From Hydractinia symbiolongicarpus (lineage: Eukaryota; Cnidaria; Hydrozoa; Anthoathecata; Hydractiniidae), in assembly GCF_029227915.1 (NCBI RefSeq), contig NC_079882.1:23565001-23629000 (forward strand): a DNA stretch of 64,000 nucleotides, given 5' to 3'. This document shows positions 39,179-52,485 of the stretch, piece after piece. Each line of letters opens with the position of its first letter. The first letter of the stretch is position 1. Both the position numbers and the translations under genes were made by a program. The notes under the pieces were generated by a model. That model saw nothing but the letters and a program-made list of their open reading frames with translations. It did no database searches and was not told the DNA's origin.

Positions 39179-41247
39179 TTGCCGACCGACCAACCGACCG
39201 ACCGTAACCTACTATTGACTTCGCTCGTGGAACAACTAATTAAATTAGAATCGCCTAAATTTAGTAAACTTAGTAAATGCACGAAAATACTTCTACTGAT
39301 ACGAAGACGTCTTATTGCCAAAAACAAATACAAAAAGAGGTTTTGGGCTCGCAAAATTTTTATGGAACGAAAGCAGAAAGCCGAATACCATCTTTTAGTA
39401 CACGAACTCACATTGCACGATCAGGAATATTTTTTCAAATATTTTAGGATGACCCCATCGAAATTTAAAGTGTTCTTAAGAACGGTTGCGCCTTTTATAA
39501 CGAAATTATCGTTTAAACGCGAGGCTATTTGCCGAAGTGAACGACTGGCCAAGACACTACGCTTTTTATTGACTGGCGATAGCCAAACAACCATTGCATT
39601 AAGCTGCTGAATTGGCATCACAACTTTGGGGAAAATCATCAATAAAGAATATGTTAAGTTTCCTAAATCGGAAAGGAATGGAAGCATGTTGCCCTGAACT
39701 GAAATGGAATTTCAATAATTGTATTGGTGCTATAGATGGCAAGCACGTTGCAATGTAAGCTCCGTTGCGCTCTGGTTCATATTTTTATAATTATAAAAAC
39801 ACACATTCCATAGTTTTGTTAGTAGTATGCAATGCTGATTATGAGTTTATTATGGTTGACATAGGTGGCTAGTTACAATGGTACAGTCTATGTATAGCAA
39901 TGCTAGAAGTCGTGTCAGAATTAACGATACACTTAGTGATGAATTTAGTGTAAATGTTGGTGTACATCAGGGTTCTGTACTTAGTCCTTTGTTGTTTGTT
40001 CTAGTTTTAGAAGCGCCATGGGAGTTATTGTATGCAGATGATTTGGTTCTCCTAGCAGAGTCGATGGAAGAATTAGTTGAAAAGATGAGAAGTGGAAGGG
40101 TGAACACAGCAAAGTCTGAAGTCATGATTAGTAGCATTGCAGCCAAGTGTGACTTTGTAGTTGGAAAGTGGTCTTGTGGAGTTTGCAGGAAAGGGGTTGG
40201 TAGTAACTCAATGTTTTGTCAGACTTGTAAGCATTGGGTACATAAGAAGTGCAGTAATGTTGGTGGAAGGTTAAGGGCTGACATTCAGTTTGTATGCAAG
40301 CGTTGCAAAGGTGAGATTATAGAGAATGAAGTATTTCTAGCTTCAATGATGTACAACAGTGGCTCGTTAGAGATAGTTGAGAACTTCTGTTACTTAGGTG
40401 ATATGTTGGGCAGTGAAGGGGGTGTTGGAAGAAGTGTTACTTGCAGGTTAGGTTCTGCTTGGAAAAAGTTCAGAGAGTTACTTCCTTTGTTGACCAGCAG
40501 AGTCTTGTCAATTGAGTTAAAAGGTAGGTTGTATTAGGCCTGTGTAAGAAGTGTTATGTTGTACGGTAGTGAGACATGGGCAGTGAAGCAGGAAGATCTT
40601 GACCATTTAGAAAGGAATGATATGAGAATGGTTAGGTGGATGTGTAACGCCAGTCTGAGAGATGAAAGAGTTCAGATGAGCTAAAAAGCAGGATAAGTAT
40701 CCGTAGAATTAAAGAATATCCAGATAAGAAGATTATATTGACTGGGGCACTGGAGGGGGATAATTGGGTAAGAAAGTGTAGAGACTTAATAGTTCCTGGG
40801 GCAAAGCCCAAAGGCAGACCGAGAAAGACTTGGCAGGAGGTTATAAGGACAGACTTGATACAGAGGAAGTTGAGTTTAGATATAACACAGTCTAGATCAG
40901 ATTGGGAGAGGGTCATTAATATACCTGTCCAACCCATGCTAGCATGGAAAACGGACGTTAAGCCGAGAATGATGACATAGGAGATTGTGGTCGAAACAGT
41001 GATGGGGTTGTGTACTCCAACAGTAACTTGGGTTATTGTTGGAGTACACAGTCTTTGGTTTAAAAGAGAGGATCTTTAATTATTGACAGTGCAGAACCAG
41101 AAGAATTATCAAAAACGCATTTGGCATAGCTTCTGCATGCTTCAGAATTTTCCCCCGCCCTATCATAGCCAACGTTAGTACAGTTATCAATGTGACTGAA
41201 GCTGTGGTGAGCCTTCACAATTTTCTAATAAAAGAACGAACAAGTTA
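39179..41247 (+). pseudogene. PIF/Harbinger transposase (HARBI1-like), broken by a LINE
   Basis: The first part (39,179-39,865) gives the N-terminal region with FWARKIFMERKQKAEYHLL, YFFKYFRMTPSKF and a LTGDSQTTIALS segment, then the DDE domain around CIGAIDGKH. Stops at 39,608-39,610 (TGA) and 39,756-39,758 (TAA) end the frame. A LINE fills 39,866-40,972, and the transposase resumes at about 40,982 with GRNSDGVVYSNSNLG and finishes with a VVSLHNFLIKE segment before TAA at 41,245-41,247. Intact relatives cut and paste Harbinger elements using a partner Myb- or MADF-type protein. This copy is dead. Confidence 0.85.
39866..40972 (+). mobile_element. 5'-truncated non-LTR retrotransposon (LINE)
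   Basis: It carries the 3' part of a reverse transcriptase: VHQGSVLSPLLFVLVLEA, then ELLYADDLVLLAES with the catalytic YADD, a Cys/His finger (CGVCRKGVGSN ... CQTCKHWVHKKC ... CKRC), and the usual end region (LYGSETWAVK; GRPRKTWQEVI). A short deletion before YADD and a TAG at 40,535-40,537 show decay. The 9-bp repeat TGACATAGG at 39,857-39,865 and 40,973-40,981 is its target-site duplication. The 3' end is ATGATG-like rather than poly-A, as in RTE-type LINEs. Confidence 0.88.
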
Positions 41248-41585
41248 AGATATAGCTATTGTCTGGTTAATTTTATTGACAGAGAATTGTTTTCTCGCTT
41301 AATGGAGAAATGAAATGGAGGGCTTAATGGAGAAATGAAATGGAGGGTGACACTGGCCTTATTCCCATCAAAATGGTGCAAATAACTACTCTTGAGACGC
41401 TAAGAGATCATTTTCCCGATTATTTTTGTTCCTCTGCTGGTGAAGTGCCATGGCAATGGAATATAGTACAAAGCACACACAGCTCCTTTGATAAACTTTG
41501 ACCTCTGTTACTATGTATATATATACTGTACAACTTATATAGGACTTGCTAAATTGTATAAAAAATACATATAATATCTTAACAT

Positions 41586-42480
41586 TTAATCTTCCAGTTC
41601 ATACAATACCTCCATCAGTTTAATCCGAGCCAATTTATTCTTTTTGGGGTTGAGTGTTTTGAGAGAGCTTACCAGACTCTGACAAAATGAAACATCACTA
41701 TCCTCAATTTTTTCGTTTTTCTCGTCTTTTTTTTCTATATCATCCATCAATGATCTTGCCAAGAGGGCATCAATATTAGTTGTCTTGGTGTCGCTGAACG
41801 TTTCCTAACATTGCCTATTGCTCTGAAGTGCAAACCACTGCTATGTGTAGATTGTGAATCAGATTCGCCAGAAAAAATATCATGTGAGGCAGGAGATTAA
41901 AGAAATACTTGATTTTGTAGGTGTGGTTGCTACTGGAGATGTAGGAGATGCTGAGTTAGTGGTGGCCATTGATAGGTTCACGTTATTAGTAGTTTCTCTT
42001 GGCGACAATATATCTCTCAAAAACACCAGTTCATTGAAGAACAGACATTTTGATAACACTTTTCCAGCTGAACCCGATGCGGTTTCTTTTTCTCTTCTTT
42101 TTAAGCAACGACAGTAGTTGTCTTTCATTCTATTCCAATGCTTCTCTGCAACATTTCCTACAACACAAAAAAATTCTTAAAATTTTATTTGTAGCTAGCT
42201 AGCTATATGTATATTTTCTTTGTTGCTCTCACTCTCCTTCAGAATTATTATAACATTCTGAAATATTTTCTGTGATAGCTATAGCTAGCTAGATTTTCAG
42301 CATAAATTATATGCTTATAAAACTTTGTAACAGTTACTATCAATTCCAAGAACTAGGTATATCCTTCTGCATGCTTCATCCCTCTTCGGCTTTTCCTTAA
42401 TTGCTCTACATGTTGTGTTCAATAAACAAGGATAATCCCTGACAAGTTTAATCCAAGTGGCCAACATATGCTCCAGGCTT
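41586..42480 (-). pseudogene. MADF-BESS protein of the Harbinger element (decayed)
   Basis: On the minus strand, 42,470 to 42,330 encodes the first half of a MADF domain (WIKLVRDYPCLLNTTCRAIK), 42,128 to 41,880 its second half (KDNYCRCLKRREK ... FFNELVFLRDIL), and 41,795 to 41,586 a BESS-like end (VSFCQSLVSSLKTLNPKKNR). The pieces are in different frames with stops between them; one break may be an intron. It converges on the transposase, as expected for the second gene of a Harbinger element, where it helps bind DNA and carry the transposase to the nucleus. Confidence 0.65.
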
Positions 42481-45400
42481 TGCGATTCTGCAGGCCTACC
42501 AATGTCTTCTCTTGCATCACTAACTTGAAAATGTTGTGAACCAGCTGCGTAGTTAAGTTTCTTCTTATCATTTCATCCTCATTTTCAGGTTTAATATAAT
42601 AATTAAATGCTTTATGGACTGACCTCCATTGGAAGAACTGTTTTCAAAATTTCAATATACAATTCATTGTTGTGATCTATTATAGATAATACATTAAACT
42701 CTTCTAATTCTCGTAGATCCAAAAAATTTTTCACAACTGTACAATTCTGGAGCAAAGTACAATGTTTGAGGCCTTCAACTGAGAACCACGAAAATGAAGA
42801 AGACTACTAAACCAACACACAGGGATTATATTATAAGGTAAATCAGACAGATTTAAGATGTTTATGCTCAAAATACTGGCATACTAAATGAAAGCCGGGA
42901 AACCAACCTTAAAATTTCTAGACGTCTGTTTGGCTTAGGCATATTTTAATGTAACAAATATTTTTTTAGCTGTATGAATGTTTTTTCTGCACCATAATAA
43001 AAACGCATGCTACACAAGCCTGACTGAGTTATTCTGAATGTGCTATCAAAGTGTCGAATATCTGTTTAGTAAATTAACGTTATATGTAGATATGCTGAAC
43101 TTCCAGAATGCCATAGGATGATCCTTGTTTACTGCTCATTGCAAAATGCCGTTTGCACAACCTAGAATTTGCTTGCAGTAAGACAGTAATAAGTTGATTG
43201 ATGGTGTAGCCAAATAGTTGCAAGTGAGACATTGAAACACATCAACCCAAGGGGCTTTTTCTCTGTGTATTTGTAACAATATTTTCAACGCTTCTTTATC
43301 TTCACTGTGACACTCCACAGCCACCATAGACGTCATAGAGGCCTTTATTTCTTCCAGTTTCATTAAGATGTTATCTAAAAATTAAAGGTAAAGCTTTATA
43401 AATCCAAAACATCCGAATTAAAAAAGTCCCAGGAGTTTTATTTAAAATAATGTTACCTGACTGTGGCATTGCATTTGCGTGATTGGTGTTTAAAGTACTG
43501 TGTGAGCGCACACAGATTGAAGACATGCAGAATACCTTGCGTGAATTACATTTCCAAAACGACATGCTTGTTGAAAAAGGTTTTTCTTGAGTAGAAACAA
43601 TACAGGGTGACCACTCCTCCTTAAATTTCTTAAATAACCTTCATGGATTGTTCATCACCGTAAAATAAGACGTATTTCTCTGTTACCTGTAATCTTATAT
43701 TTTCTATCTTTCAATATGTATATTTGTATAATATGCGTAATTTTCTTTTCATAGAACATAGTATGTAACATTAAAAATAGAGAACTAAAACTGGTTTTCT
43801 CCTTAATTCTCCTTATTTTTTTATTTTTTTTATTATCATTTGCAGCAAAATATTCTTAAAAAATGTCAATATGTCTCCTTAATTCTCCTTAATATCCTTA
43901 CTTTTGTTCTCATTTCATTAGTGGTCACCCTGCAATACTATAGTTTAGAAAAATGATCAAAGAAAATATTGAGAAAGTACAACTGTACCTCTTGTTGCTG
44001 GTGAATCTTCATACTTCAGAAGATTTGTCTTTAAAAATTAGTCATAAATAATTACTTATTCTTTTGCCTTTGGGTTCGACCAATATGAGCTTCAAGCAAA
44101 ACGTCTCCAGTAAAGCCTTACTTCGTTTTCTCGTTGCCAAAGTTTTTGTAGTGGAAGAAGCATAGCTATATGTAAAAATAGAAAGCTATAAAGGCAAGGA
44201 TTAATCAGCATAATAAATAATCAATTTTTGAAAAAGGAAATATGTGCAGAATTATATACAGAAAACTCATAATTAAAGGGTTCTTTGGGAAACGCTGAAC
44301 ATTTTTTCAGACGTCCCCCCCTTAGAAAAACAAAGTGAGCAATTATTTAAAGATTAACATCATTTAAAGATTCAACAATATTTTCATAGAATTAGAAACA
44401 CATTTGAAACCCAAAATGTTCTTAACTTGTTTTAAATTCTTATTTTATGCCTGATGTTCTTATATGGTTTGTGCGAAAATATATTTTACCCAGGTGGGCT
44501 TCTTCACGTCTGAGTTCGAAAAATCCTAAATTGTGGGGATGGAACATTATATGCTGAGCATTTACAGCGCTTTCCCCTTCTACTGTGTAAAGTGTTCCTT
44601 CGACAGCTTAAAGTGAGTTAAGTGTTGAATGGATGAAGATATTGACATTTTCTGTGCAAAAAACCAATATTTACCAACTAAATATTAAATGGCCCTTTGG
44701 GTACATGCATTAAAATGCAGGAATCCTTTTAAACCATGGCTTGCACAGGTAACAACAGTAATCATTCTCAGTTCTGTTTCACCAAAGCTTTAAGCTTTTT
44801 CTAATGCCACCTTTTTTCAAGCTGTAGTCAATGGTCTATTACAACTTCATCACCCTTGTAACTTACCACTTAGAAATTAAGCTTTTCCTCCACACATCTA
44901 GATGCATGCATTTCATTTTCCTAGTATTGAAAATTGAAAGAAATAGGGCAGTCCAAAGAACAGTTGAAGTATGTAGCTAACATACTTTTACTAGCAGAAC
45001 TATCGAAAGCACTACTACACTCATTTTCTTTTGTACTCTTCTTTTTAATTTTTTCTTTTCATACTCATTTTTGGATACAAGCCAAACATCTATAAAAATA
45101 CAAATGACGACAGACCTTGGAATTTTTCCTGTTGTGGGGTTGAAGTTGTTTCAGGCTTGAATTATGGTACATCGTCATCAACATCAATGTTGTTAAACGT
45201 GTTATCTACCTCCTCATCATATATTTCAACTTTAGGGCTTGTCTTTAATGTAAACACAAGTAGCACTTCCTCACTGACCAAAACTTTTGTACTAGTTGGA
45301 TCTTCAAGAATACAAATGACATTATTAAATGTTTGTTAAACACTTTTTTGTTATCATTTGCAAAAAAAATGTTTCTGTTGATTTCATTGAAACGTTGTAA

Positions 45401-47702
45401 AATGTTTGACTTCCATCTTCCAGTAATCCAATAAATCTATTTTCCTCTCTGCCACACATCCTTATTTGCACAAACTGGCAATCACTCATTCACCTTATTT
45501 GAATAGTTATATCTTTTGTAGCTGTACTTTCACCTCTGACATTCTTTTTCTTAGTGATTGAGGGTAGTAGGGTTTTCAACTTACGTAAATATTGCTTGTT
45601 CTATGACTATTGTTATCACTTGCATGGCGGGTGTTAGCTAGACAAGACAGTGAAAATCTTGTGGTGATGATGTCGCAGTTGTTGTCAAGGATGAGCAGGG
45701 CATAAGATTTTCAAGCTACTCTGTAACAACTTCCTTACTATAGATTTTTTTCTTTCCTACACAGCAGTTAATAAAATAAGTGACATGGTGAGGTCACTGT
45801 TGCCATGTATAAACCTAATAAAAAGTTAAAATAATGCAGAGAAATGTTAAAATACAGAAGAGAATTGTTTCGTTCTGTATAAAAGAAGTGTTTTAAAGAA
45901 AAGTGAGCCATGGGGGCCATTGTAGAAGTTGGCTACCATAAAATGCCAACAATGATAAGAAATCAAATGATTTTGAAAGATTTGGTTAAAGATTATTACA
46001 TACAACGCTGTAACAGTAATAACAAAACTGATATTTAAAGGAAACAAATTATACGAAAAATAACCTACAGAATTAAATTAAAATTAGTGAGAATTTACTT
46101 CCATTCCTATCCCTATTTTAACATATTATTTTTAGGAAATTTCCCAACTGTTTGGGCCGAAAATCAAGAAATCGCAAAAGTTTCTTTTACGAAAGCTTTT
46201 CAATAAAAAATAGTTATGGTTTTAAAAGCAAAAAAATCCTGATAAAATAAAGACTGCAGCAGCACATTTCAGTTTCTCTTACTAGCATAAAAAATTACTG
46301 ATATAAACAGATTATAAGTATATGTTGCATTATGCAAATATTATTTTGTTGTGTTTTTTCATAATGTTTTTAAAAAAGTTCTGGTGATTGTGCAAACCCC
46401 CTACTTAATAACGCCCCTTTTCTTCATGTGAAAATTGAATTAGTGTGTTCATTTCCCTTTTGAATTATAGCATTCAGTTTTTGTACTGTATATACTTTAA
46501 TCTGTTGTATTTATAACATACCTCAATTTTATTTAGACACATTTTTTGTTATGTGGATAGCGCAAATATTTTATAGCTATATTTTTATTACTTTTTTTAT
46601 ATTCTTATATTTCATAAACAAATAAAGTATATAAACAAGCTTTAAAAAGTTTTAAAGTAAAAGTAATTTTTACATTGCAGTATGTGAATGTTTCAATACG
46701 TTGCTACAAAGGAAAGAGTGCTGTATATACGTGACATATAAAGCTTAAAAGTACTTTGATTTAATCAGGTGCTGTAGACTAACACAAGAAAGGTGATAAA
46801 TGCTTGCTTCATAGTTTGATTCTTATCATAAATACTCAATTGTGCCTGGGGACCGAAATTATTTTGATAGTGGGAGGCTTATTGGAAGAGAGACAAATGG
46901 TTTATTTTTTAATTTTTACGACATTTTCTGTAACACAAACCCCCGGCTTAGTCACATGAAAAGATGAGATTGGTTAAAAAAATTCAAAATAATCTAATTA
47001 TGCGCAGAAATAATTAAAAGTCACATGCTCTTCTTAAAGCCTACAATCAGCTAATTTCGGTTGCAACCAGGTTGCAACCAAAAGTAATTGCACATGCTAT
47101 TTCTATGTCAGATTCACATATTTTGAACAGGACTTAGGATTTAGCTTATTTGTTTAAATTCTAACTCTTGAAGTGTGCTTATTGTGAAGACATCAGCATA
47201 GCCATTTTCCACAAATTTCACGACCTTTGTGAGCCGAGACGTGGATTATTTCGTTGTGATGAGGTGTTAGAGAATGTGACTAGCAAATTTTAAATGCTTT
47301 CTGACCTATGTGTCACTGAGACTTTGAGCAGCTACGCAGAACATTGACTGTTTGACGTATTTGTATATATTTGAAAATTGACAAAAAAACTGTCTTAGCA
47401 TTTTTGTGCAGATTGTACCCTGTGAATTTAATATTGAAATATTTACTTTTTAAAATACAGCAAAATAGGTCACAGTTTTACAATACTTGCTTCTCTCCCA
47501 GAATCCTTACCTGTTATATTTCTGACCAATTCTGTAACTGTTTGTCAAATATTTCATTAAAATGTGGCTTACGTAGTATCACAATAAATTAAGTTAATTA
47601 AGTGAATATTATTTGAACCTGATGATATCTTTTTAAATTTCATGGAAATGCGTATAAATTTAAGAGATTGCATATTCAATACAGATTTTTTTGTCAAACG
47701 AC
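42481..47702. other. Intergenic, transposon-rich DNA without a clear gene
   Basis: Frames are short and without recognisable motifs. A 75-codon minus-strand frame at 43,136-43,363 has some protein-like composition (Cys, Glu, Leu) and may belong to a transposon remnant. A MITE-like element lies at 43,603-43,932. Confidence 0.45.
43603..43932. mobile_element. MITE-like element, 330 bp
   Basis: Perfect 13-bp terminal inverted repeats (CAGGGTGACCACT and AGTGGTCACCCTG) are flanked by the direct repeat CAATA on both sides (43,598-43,602 and 43,933-43,937). The inside repeats CTCCTTAATTCTCCTTA-type motifs and codes for nothing. The superfamily is not certain. Confidence 0.8.
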
Positions 47703-50700
47703 ATGTTGGAACAGATGAAAGATGTAGTTTGTAGAGAGATTGACTAGAAAGCGTCTGATTTAAATTATATAAGTTATCACATTTGGGAAAATCCTGAACT
47801 TGGATATGAAGAATTTGCAGCTCATAAACTACTAACAACATTTTTGGAGAAAGAAGGATTTAATGTTTTAAAAAAGACACCATTGGAAACTTCTTTTATT
47901 GCAAGATATGGAAATTCAGAAGGCTTAAAGATTGGTATTTTATGTGAGTATGATGCATTACCTGGAGTGGGTCATGCTTGTGGACATAATTTGATTGCAG
48001 ATGCTGGTATTGGTGCAGCATTAGGTGTGTTTTGTTTTTACAAAGATATAAGTTTTGTTTATGATGGATAAGGAAAATACCATTACTCTTCATTACTAAA
48101 ATCCTAGGCATTAAATAATTACACATAATGTTTATCATCCACATTGCCATTGTCATGCTATTTGTTTCTGAAATATATTTTGTGTAATTGTGTAAAAAAT
48201 TCAATCCCCTTCCCCATAATAAAGTGAGGTATATAATATAAATATATACGAAATGTGTGTGACAAAAGGACATCAGGTATTATTAACTAGCTGAGGGGGC
48301 CAGGGAAAATCTACTGGATTTTAAAAGCAAAAATTTATAGGCATATATTTTAATTATGTCAGCAGTCGCCCGTCCATATGCAAAAAAAATATTCTTAACT
48401 GGTTTGAGTTCTAAAATCCAATAAAAACGATGCCTATGATCATATGCTTTCATTTTAGAATACTGTGTCGTGAGGTTTTCGAGTATGACTGTTATAATTC
48501 TGAAATCCCCTAAGAAGTCTTTAATTCCATAAAAGTTAAAAAATTTTACAAATCAAGTAAATTCAGTTCGTTATAGTATGAATTTATAAATTTCTCTGGG
48601 GGCAAAAAAAATTGTTGCTGCAACACGGGGACAAAATAGATTTGTTCTACTTTGTTGGAAGGACAATTTTGTTGCAGGGGTAAATTTTGTGCTGGCAACT
48701 ATTTTTTTTAAATGTTTCATTGTGTCGCGGCCCTCTACAGGTTGTTGCAACACATTTTTGGAACATATTTTCTATTTACCAATTAATGTCACCCATATGA
48801 CCATTTAGCATGCGATTCTTGATTTCCTTATGTAAAGAGGCTGAAAAAAAGTTAAGCGTTTGCCCTCATTTATAATATAATCTGTGAATTATTGCCAAAT
48901 AGTGGTAGCACAATTGTTTGGTCTATTACTATTTAGACGAAAATATTAGGTCAGATTTTCGGCTTAGGGGAAAAAATGAAGTTATAAAGAAAAAACTTTA
49001 GTTTAAGTGAAACAATTTTTCTTGATTGCAATCAGTTTGAATGCATTTTTCATATTCAATGTCACATTCTACTTTTCGTTGTAGTCCTCAGTAGCAAACA
49101 CTTTTTTCTCATACATATATTGTGTATGCTATTTGGTGCATAAATATTTTGTGTGTATGTATTATAGTATTATTTCTATCCTTTCACATCTTGAATCCTA
49201 TGAGTGGACATGGTATGAATCTATTTTAATTTTTATTATTCATTCTCCTTTTAGGCCTAAAGGCTGTGTTGTCGCTAAAGTCAGATGAACCATTTGAAAT
49301 AATTGTTTATGGCACACCTGCAGAAGAAATTGGATCAGGAAAGGTGAAGTTAATTGAGGCTGGTGTATTTGATGACGTTGATTTTTGCATGATGTCTCAC
49401 CCAGCTAAGTACGAAATTCCGCAACCTATATGGAATGATATTCATACTTTCACAGTGATGTTTACAGGTATTTTTTTTATTTTTTTTCTTCAAAAATTAA
49501 CCCTATTTGGTATGGGATTTTAGGGGCCCGCTATCCATAAATTTTAGAAGAGCTATACTTATGACAAAAATTTGGCACAAATAATATGAGACAAAAAAAA
49601 ATATCATATATACTTCATGACCTCAGCTTTTTAAGCTTGAGGTCATTAGCTATTGTAAAATTAGGGAAAGTACGTTTTATTCAATATTTTATTTTGATTT
49701 TCTGTTAGAAATACAAATGTTTTATAATATATACCTTCCGGTTTGCACATAAATCCCGAAAAATCTGATATATTTTATGTACAGCTTAAAATTGTTGGAA
49801 AACCGATTCAACAGGTAGCAAAACTTAGCCAAAAAGTTTCAATTAAAAACAAACACTTCATGGAATTTTTATGGCCCTAATGATCATTAGATCAGAACTT
49901 ATAGCGTTTTCCATTTAAGAGAGTTGGTAATGTTGTTTTGGGCAACATGTAAGTCGTGACGTCATCGACAGGTAGAGTCAAGGTTTTTGAAAAAGATGTC
50001 AGTTATAAAAATATTAATACTTACAAAGTTTCATATTTTAAGTTTACCATCGCCACTTTATGACCCTACGTTTTCCAAGGGTTAAATGGCAATAAAAGTG
50101 CTTGCTATTTCTCTTTCTCAGCAAGCATGCAATAATGCTGTTTGAACATAGAATAACACGATTCATTAAAACAATAAATTTGCTGGATTGCTCGATTGGT
50201 TGCTTTGATTTAGAAAAAAAATTGTTAATCTTAGCAAAAATATATATTTTGGACACATATGATTTGTTTTGCAATGTCTGTTTTAGCTGTATTTCAGTTT
50301 ACTTTTAAACCAGATAGATTTACGTCTGCAAGAAAAAAAAAATACTTTAGGTAAAGCCAGCCATGCAGCTGCTGCACCATAAGGCATCAATGCATTGGAT
50401 GCAGCTGTTACGTGTTACAACAATGTATCCATGCTACGTCAACAAATGAAACCGAGTTCTTTTATAAATGTTACAATTCCAAATGGCGGTGATAAGCCCA
50501 ACATCATTGCAAGAGCATCTTATATAATGTTTTATAACCGTGGACTTACAGACAAAGACATGTTTGAGTTGGAAGAAAGGGTATTTTTATGCGCAGAAGG
50601 AGCTGCAACCTCAGCAGGTAAGTATTTGTGTTAAAAACACACTAGTCTTAATTTGATCTATTTATATGACCAGCAATTTTTTCTCTCTTATTTTTGTAAA

Positions 50701-52058
50701 GAACAAGAAAAAACTAGCAAGAGGGAAGGGGTCTATGTGTTTGTGCATGTTCTTGTTTTGAAAATAATTTTATTTCTTCGATTTCTTTGATTGATTGTTT
50801 ACCATTATGCGATACTTGGTTAGTTTCTTCAGTTATAAATCGTTAGATGTGTCAAGATCTTTGCTTGCGTAATTAGCATTGTGCGGGATGACTCGTTTCT
50901 TTTTGTGAAGATATTTATTAGAGTATACCATGGAGGTGTAAAAAAAGAGGAGATACATCTTCTTTAAAGCTAATAAAATCAGGCATAGTGCAAAAACAGG
51001 TGCTGCATTCAAAGAGAACGAACTCATCTTTAAATTTCCCCACGGAAAGTTGGTTTAAATGTTTAAAAACAAATTGTGATTGGCCAATTCTGACTAACTG
51101 TAAATCAATTTTATTTCATGCAAAGAGTCGCCAAGTGTTGTGTGCGGTTGTTTGTACCTAAATTTAAAAAAGTAACTTTATAAACAAAATACTTTTAATT
51201 CCAGATAAGGAAAATTATGAGAACGACTGTAAAATTAAGGTGCAGTAGCTAAAACTATGATCGGAGTCTTTACAAAAGAGTGAAATAGAATTTAAATGGA
51301 CAACTCGTGAGTTCTATTTTCTGTTCTTTTATACCTCCATGAGTATACGTACAAGTATTCTGTCATTATGTATTTTATTTTTGTGGAAAGGAGAAGGAAA
51401 AGGATGAAGTCCCAAGTACATACTTAGTTGGGGGTTGGGGGTATGCCTAAAGCAAACTTGAGCAATGGGGAGGAGGTCAAAAATGGGGAATATATGGGCG
51501 AACCTACTTTTTTTACAGATTGAAAAAAAAATCAGTGGTTCCATTTTTAAAATTTTATTATCTAATAGGTCCAACATTTTCTTAAACACCCATTTTGCTG
51601 TGTTCACATGGCATCTTCATGAAAGTCTTTTGTTATGCATTAATTTAACACTAAAGTTACCATGTTTTGTGTACTATGTATTCACATAAATTTTTAGGTT
51701 GTTCGATAAAAATTCTAAAAGACAACTTCCATAATTCAACAGTAAAATCAAATCCGATTCTGACTGATTTGTATGTTTCAAATGCAAAATATTTGGGTGT
51801 TCAGTTTAACGATGACGAATACATAACAAAAGTTTTAGCAAGCCGTCAATACATCCGTTGTTTAAAATCCAGTCAACTGGATCAAACCATACACATGAAT
51901 TCCTGAAAGCAGCTGGATATGTAATAAATCAGTTACCAACATTGAATTCTGCTAAAAGTATGACAATGACAGCTATTGATGTGATATGCAAACCTGAATT
52001 AATGGAAGATATTAAGAAAAGTTTTCAAGGAGTGTTTAGTATCAATACTGTATTATAG
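47703..52058 (+). pseudogene. PM20D2-like peptidase, copy 3 (pseudogene)
   Basis: Exons: 47,703-48,024; 49,255-49,467; 50,351-50,617; 51,698 to about 52,058. Exon 1 has TAG after the ID of the N-terminal helix, but the metal-site motif is intact. Exon 2 is fully open with GTPAEE and MMSHP. Exon 3 lost three bases so that the conserved Trp-Glu becomes TAA. Exon 4 has a deletion of about 30 bp near 51,842 that removes the SDMGNVSQ segment and shifts the frame, and a 2-bp loss at its end moves the stop. Its 3' end and following 55 bp are almost identical to copy 1. Confidence 0.88.
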
Positions 52059-52485
52059 ATGTAACTTTTTTTAATTGCTATGTATCCTAGTGTTCATTAA
52101 AAAAATACTTTTAATGAAACGTTGTGAAAAGAAAAAGTCTGTCTGTCAAGCCTTTTTCAATATTATGTTATTTAACAAAGAATCCTGGATTTTTCTAAAA
52201 TTTAATTTGAAATGCAAGCTCCTGCTGTTTCAGTTCTGGAATAATCTCAAGTTCCAACTATGGATATTGAACACTATTATAAGATTGTACCTGATCATCT
52301 GTGTTCCTAATTCTTTTACTATAAAAACGTCATATATCAATTTTTCGAGACAACATCAATATTGGTATTTTATAAAATGTAAATGTAATTTTTTTATTGA
52401 CTATTTTGTTTACTACTTTGTTTAGACCCTTCAAATATGTAATCGGCTGGAACTGTAATATTTAATAGAGAGTTTTTGCTATATC

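Noticed and set aside
52075-52425. 116-codon plus-strand frame after pseudogene copy 3
   Set aside because: Composition of AT-rich noncoding DNA, no motif, and it overlaps flanking sequence shared with copy 1.
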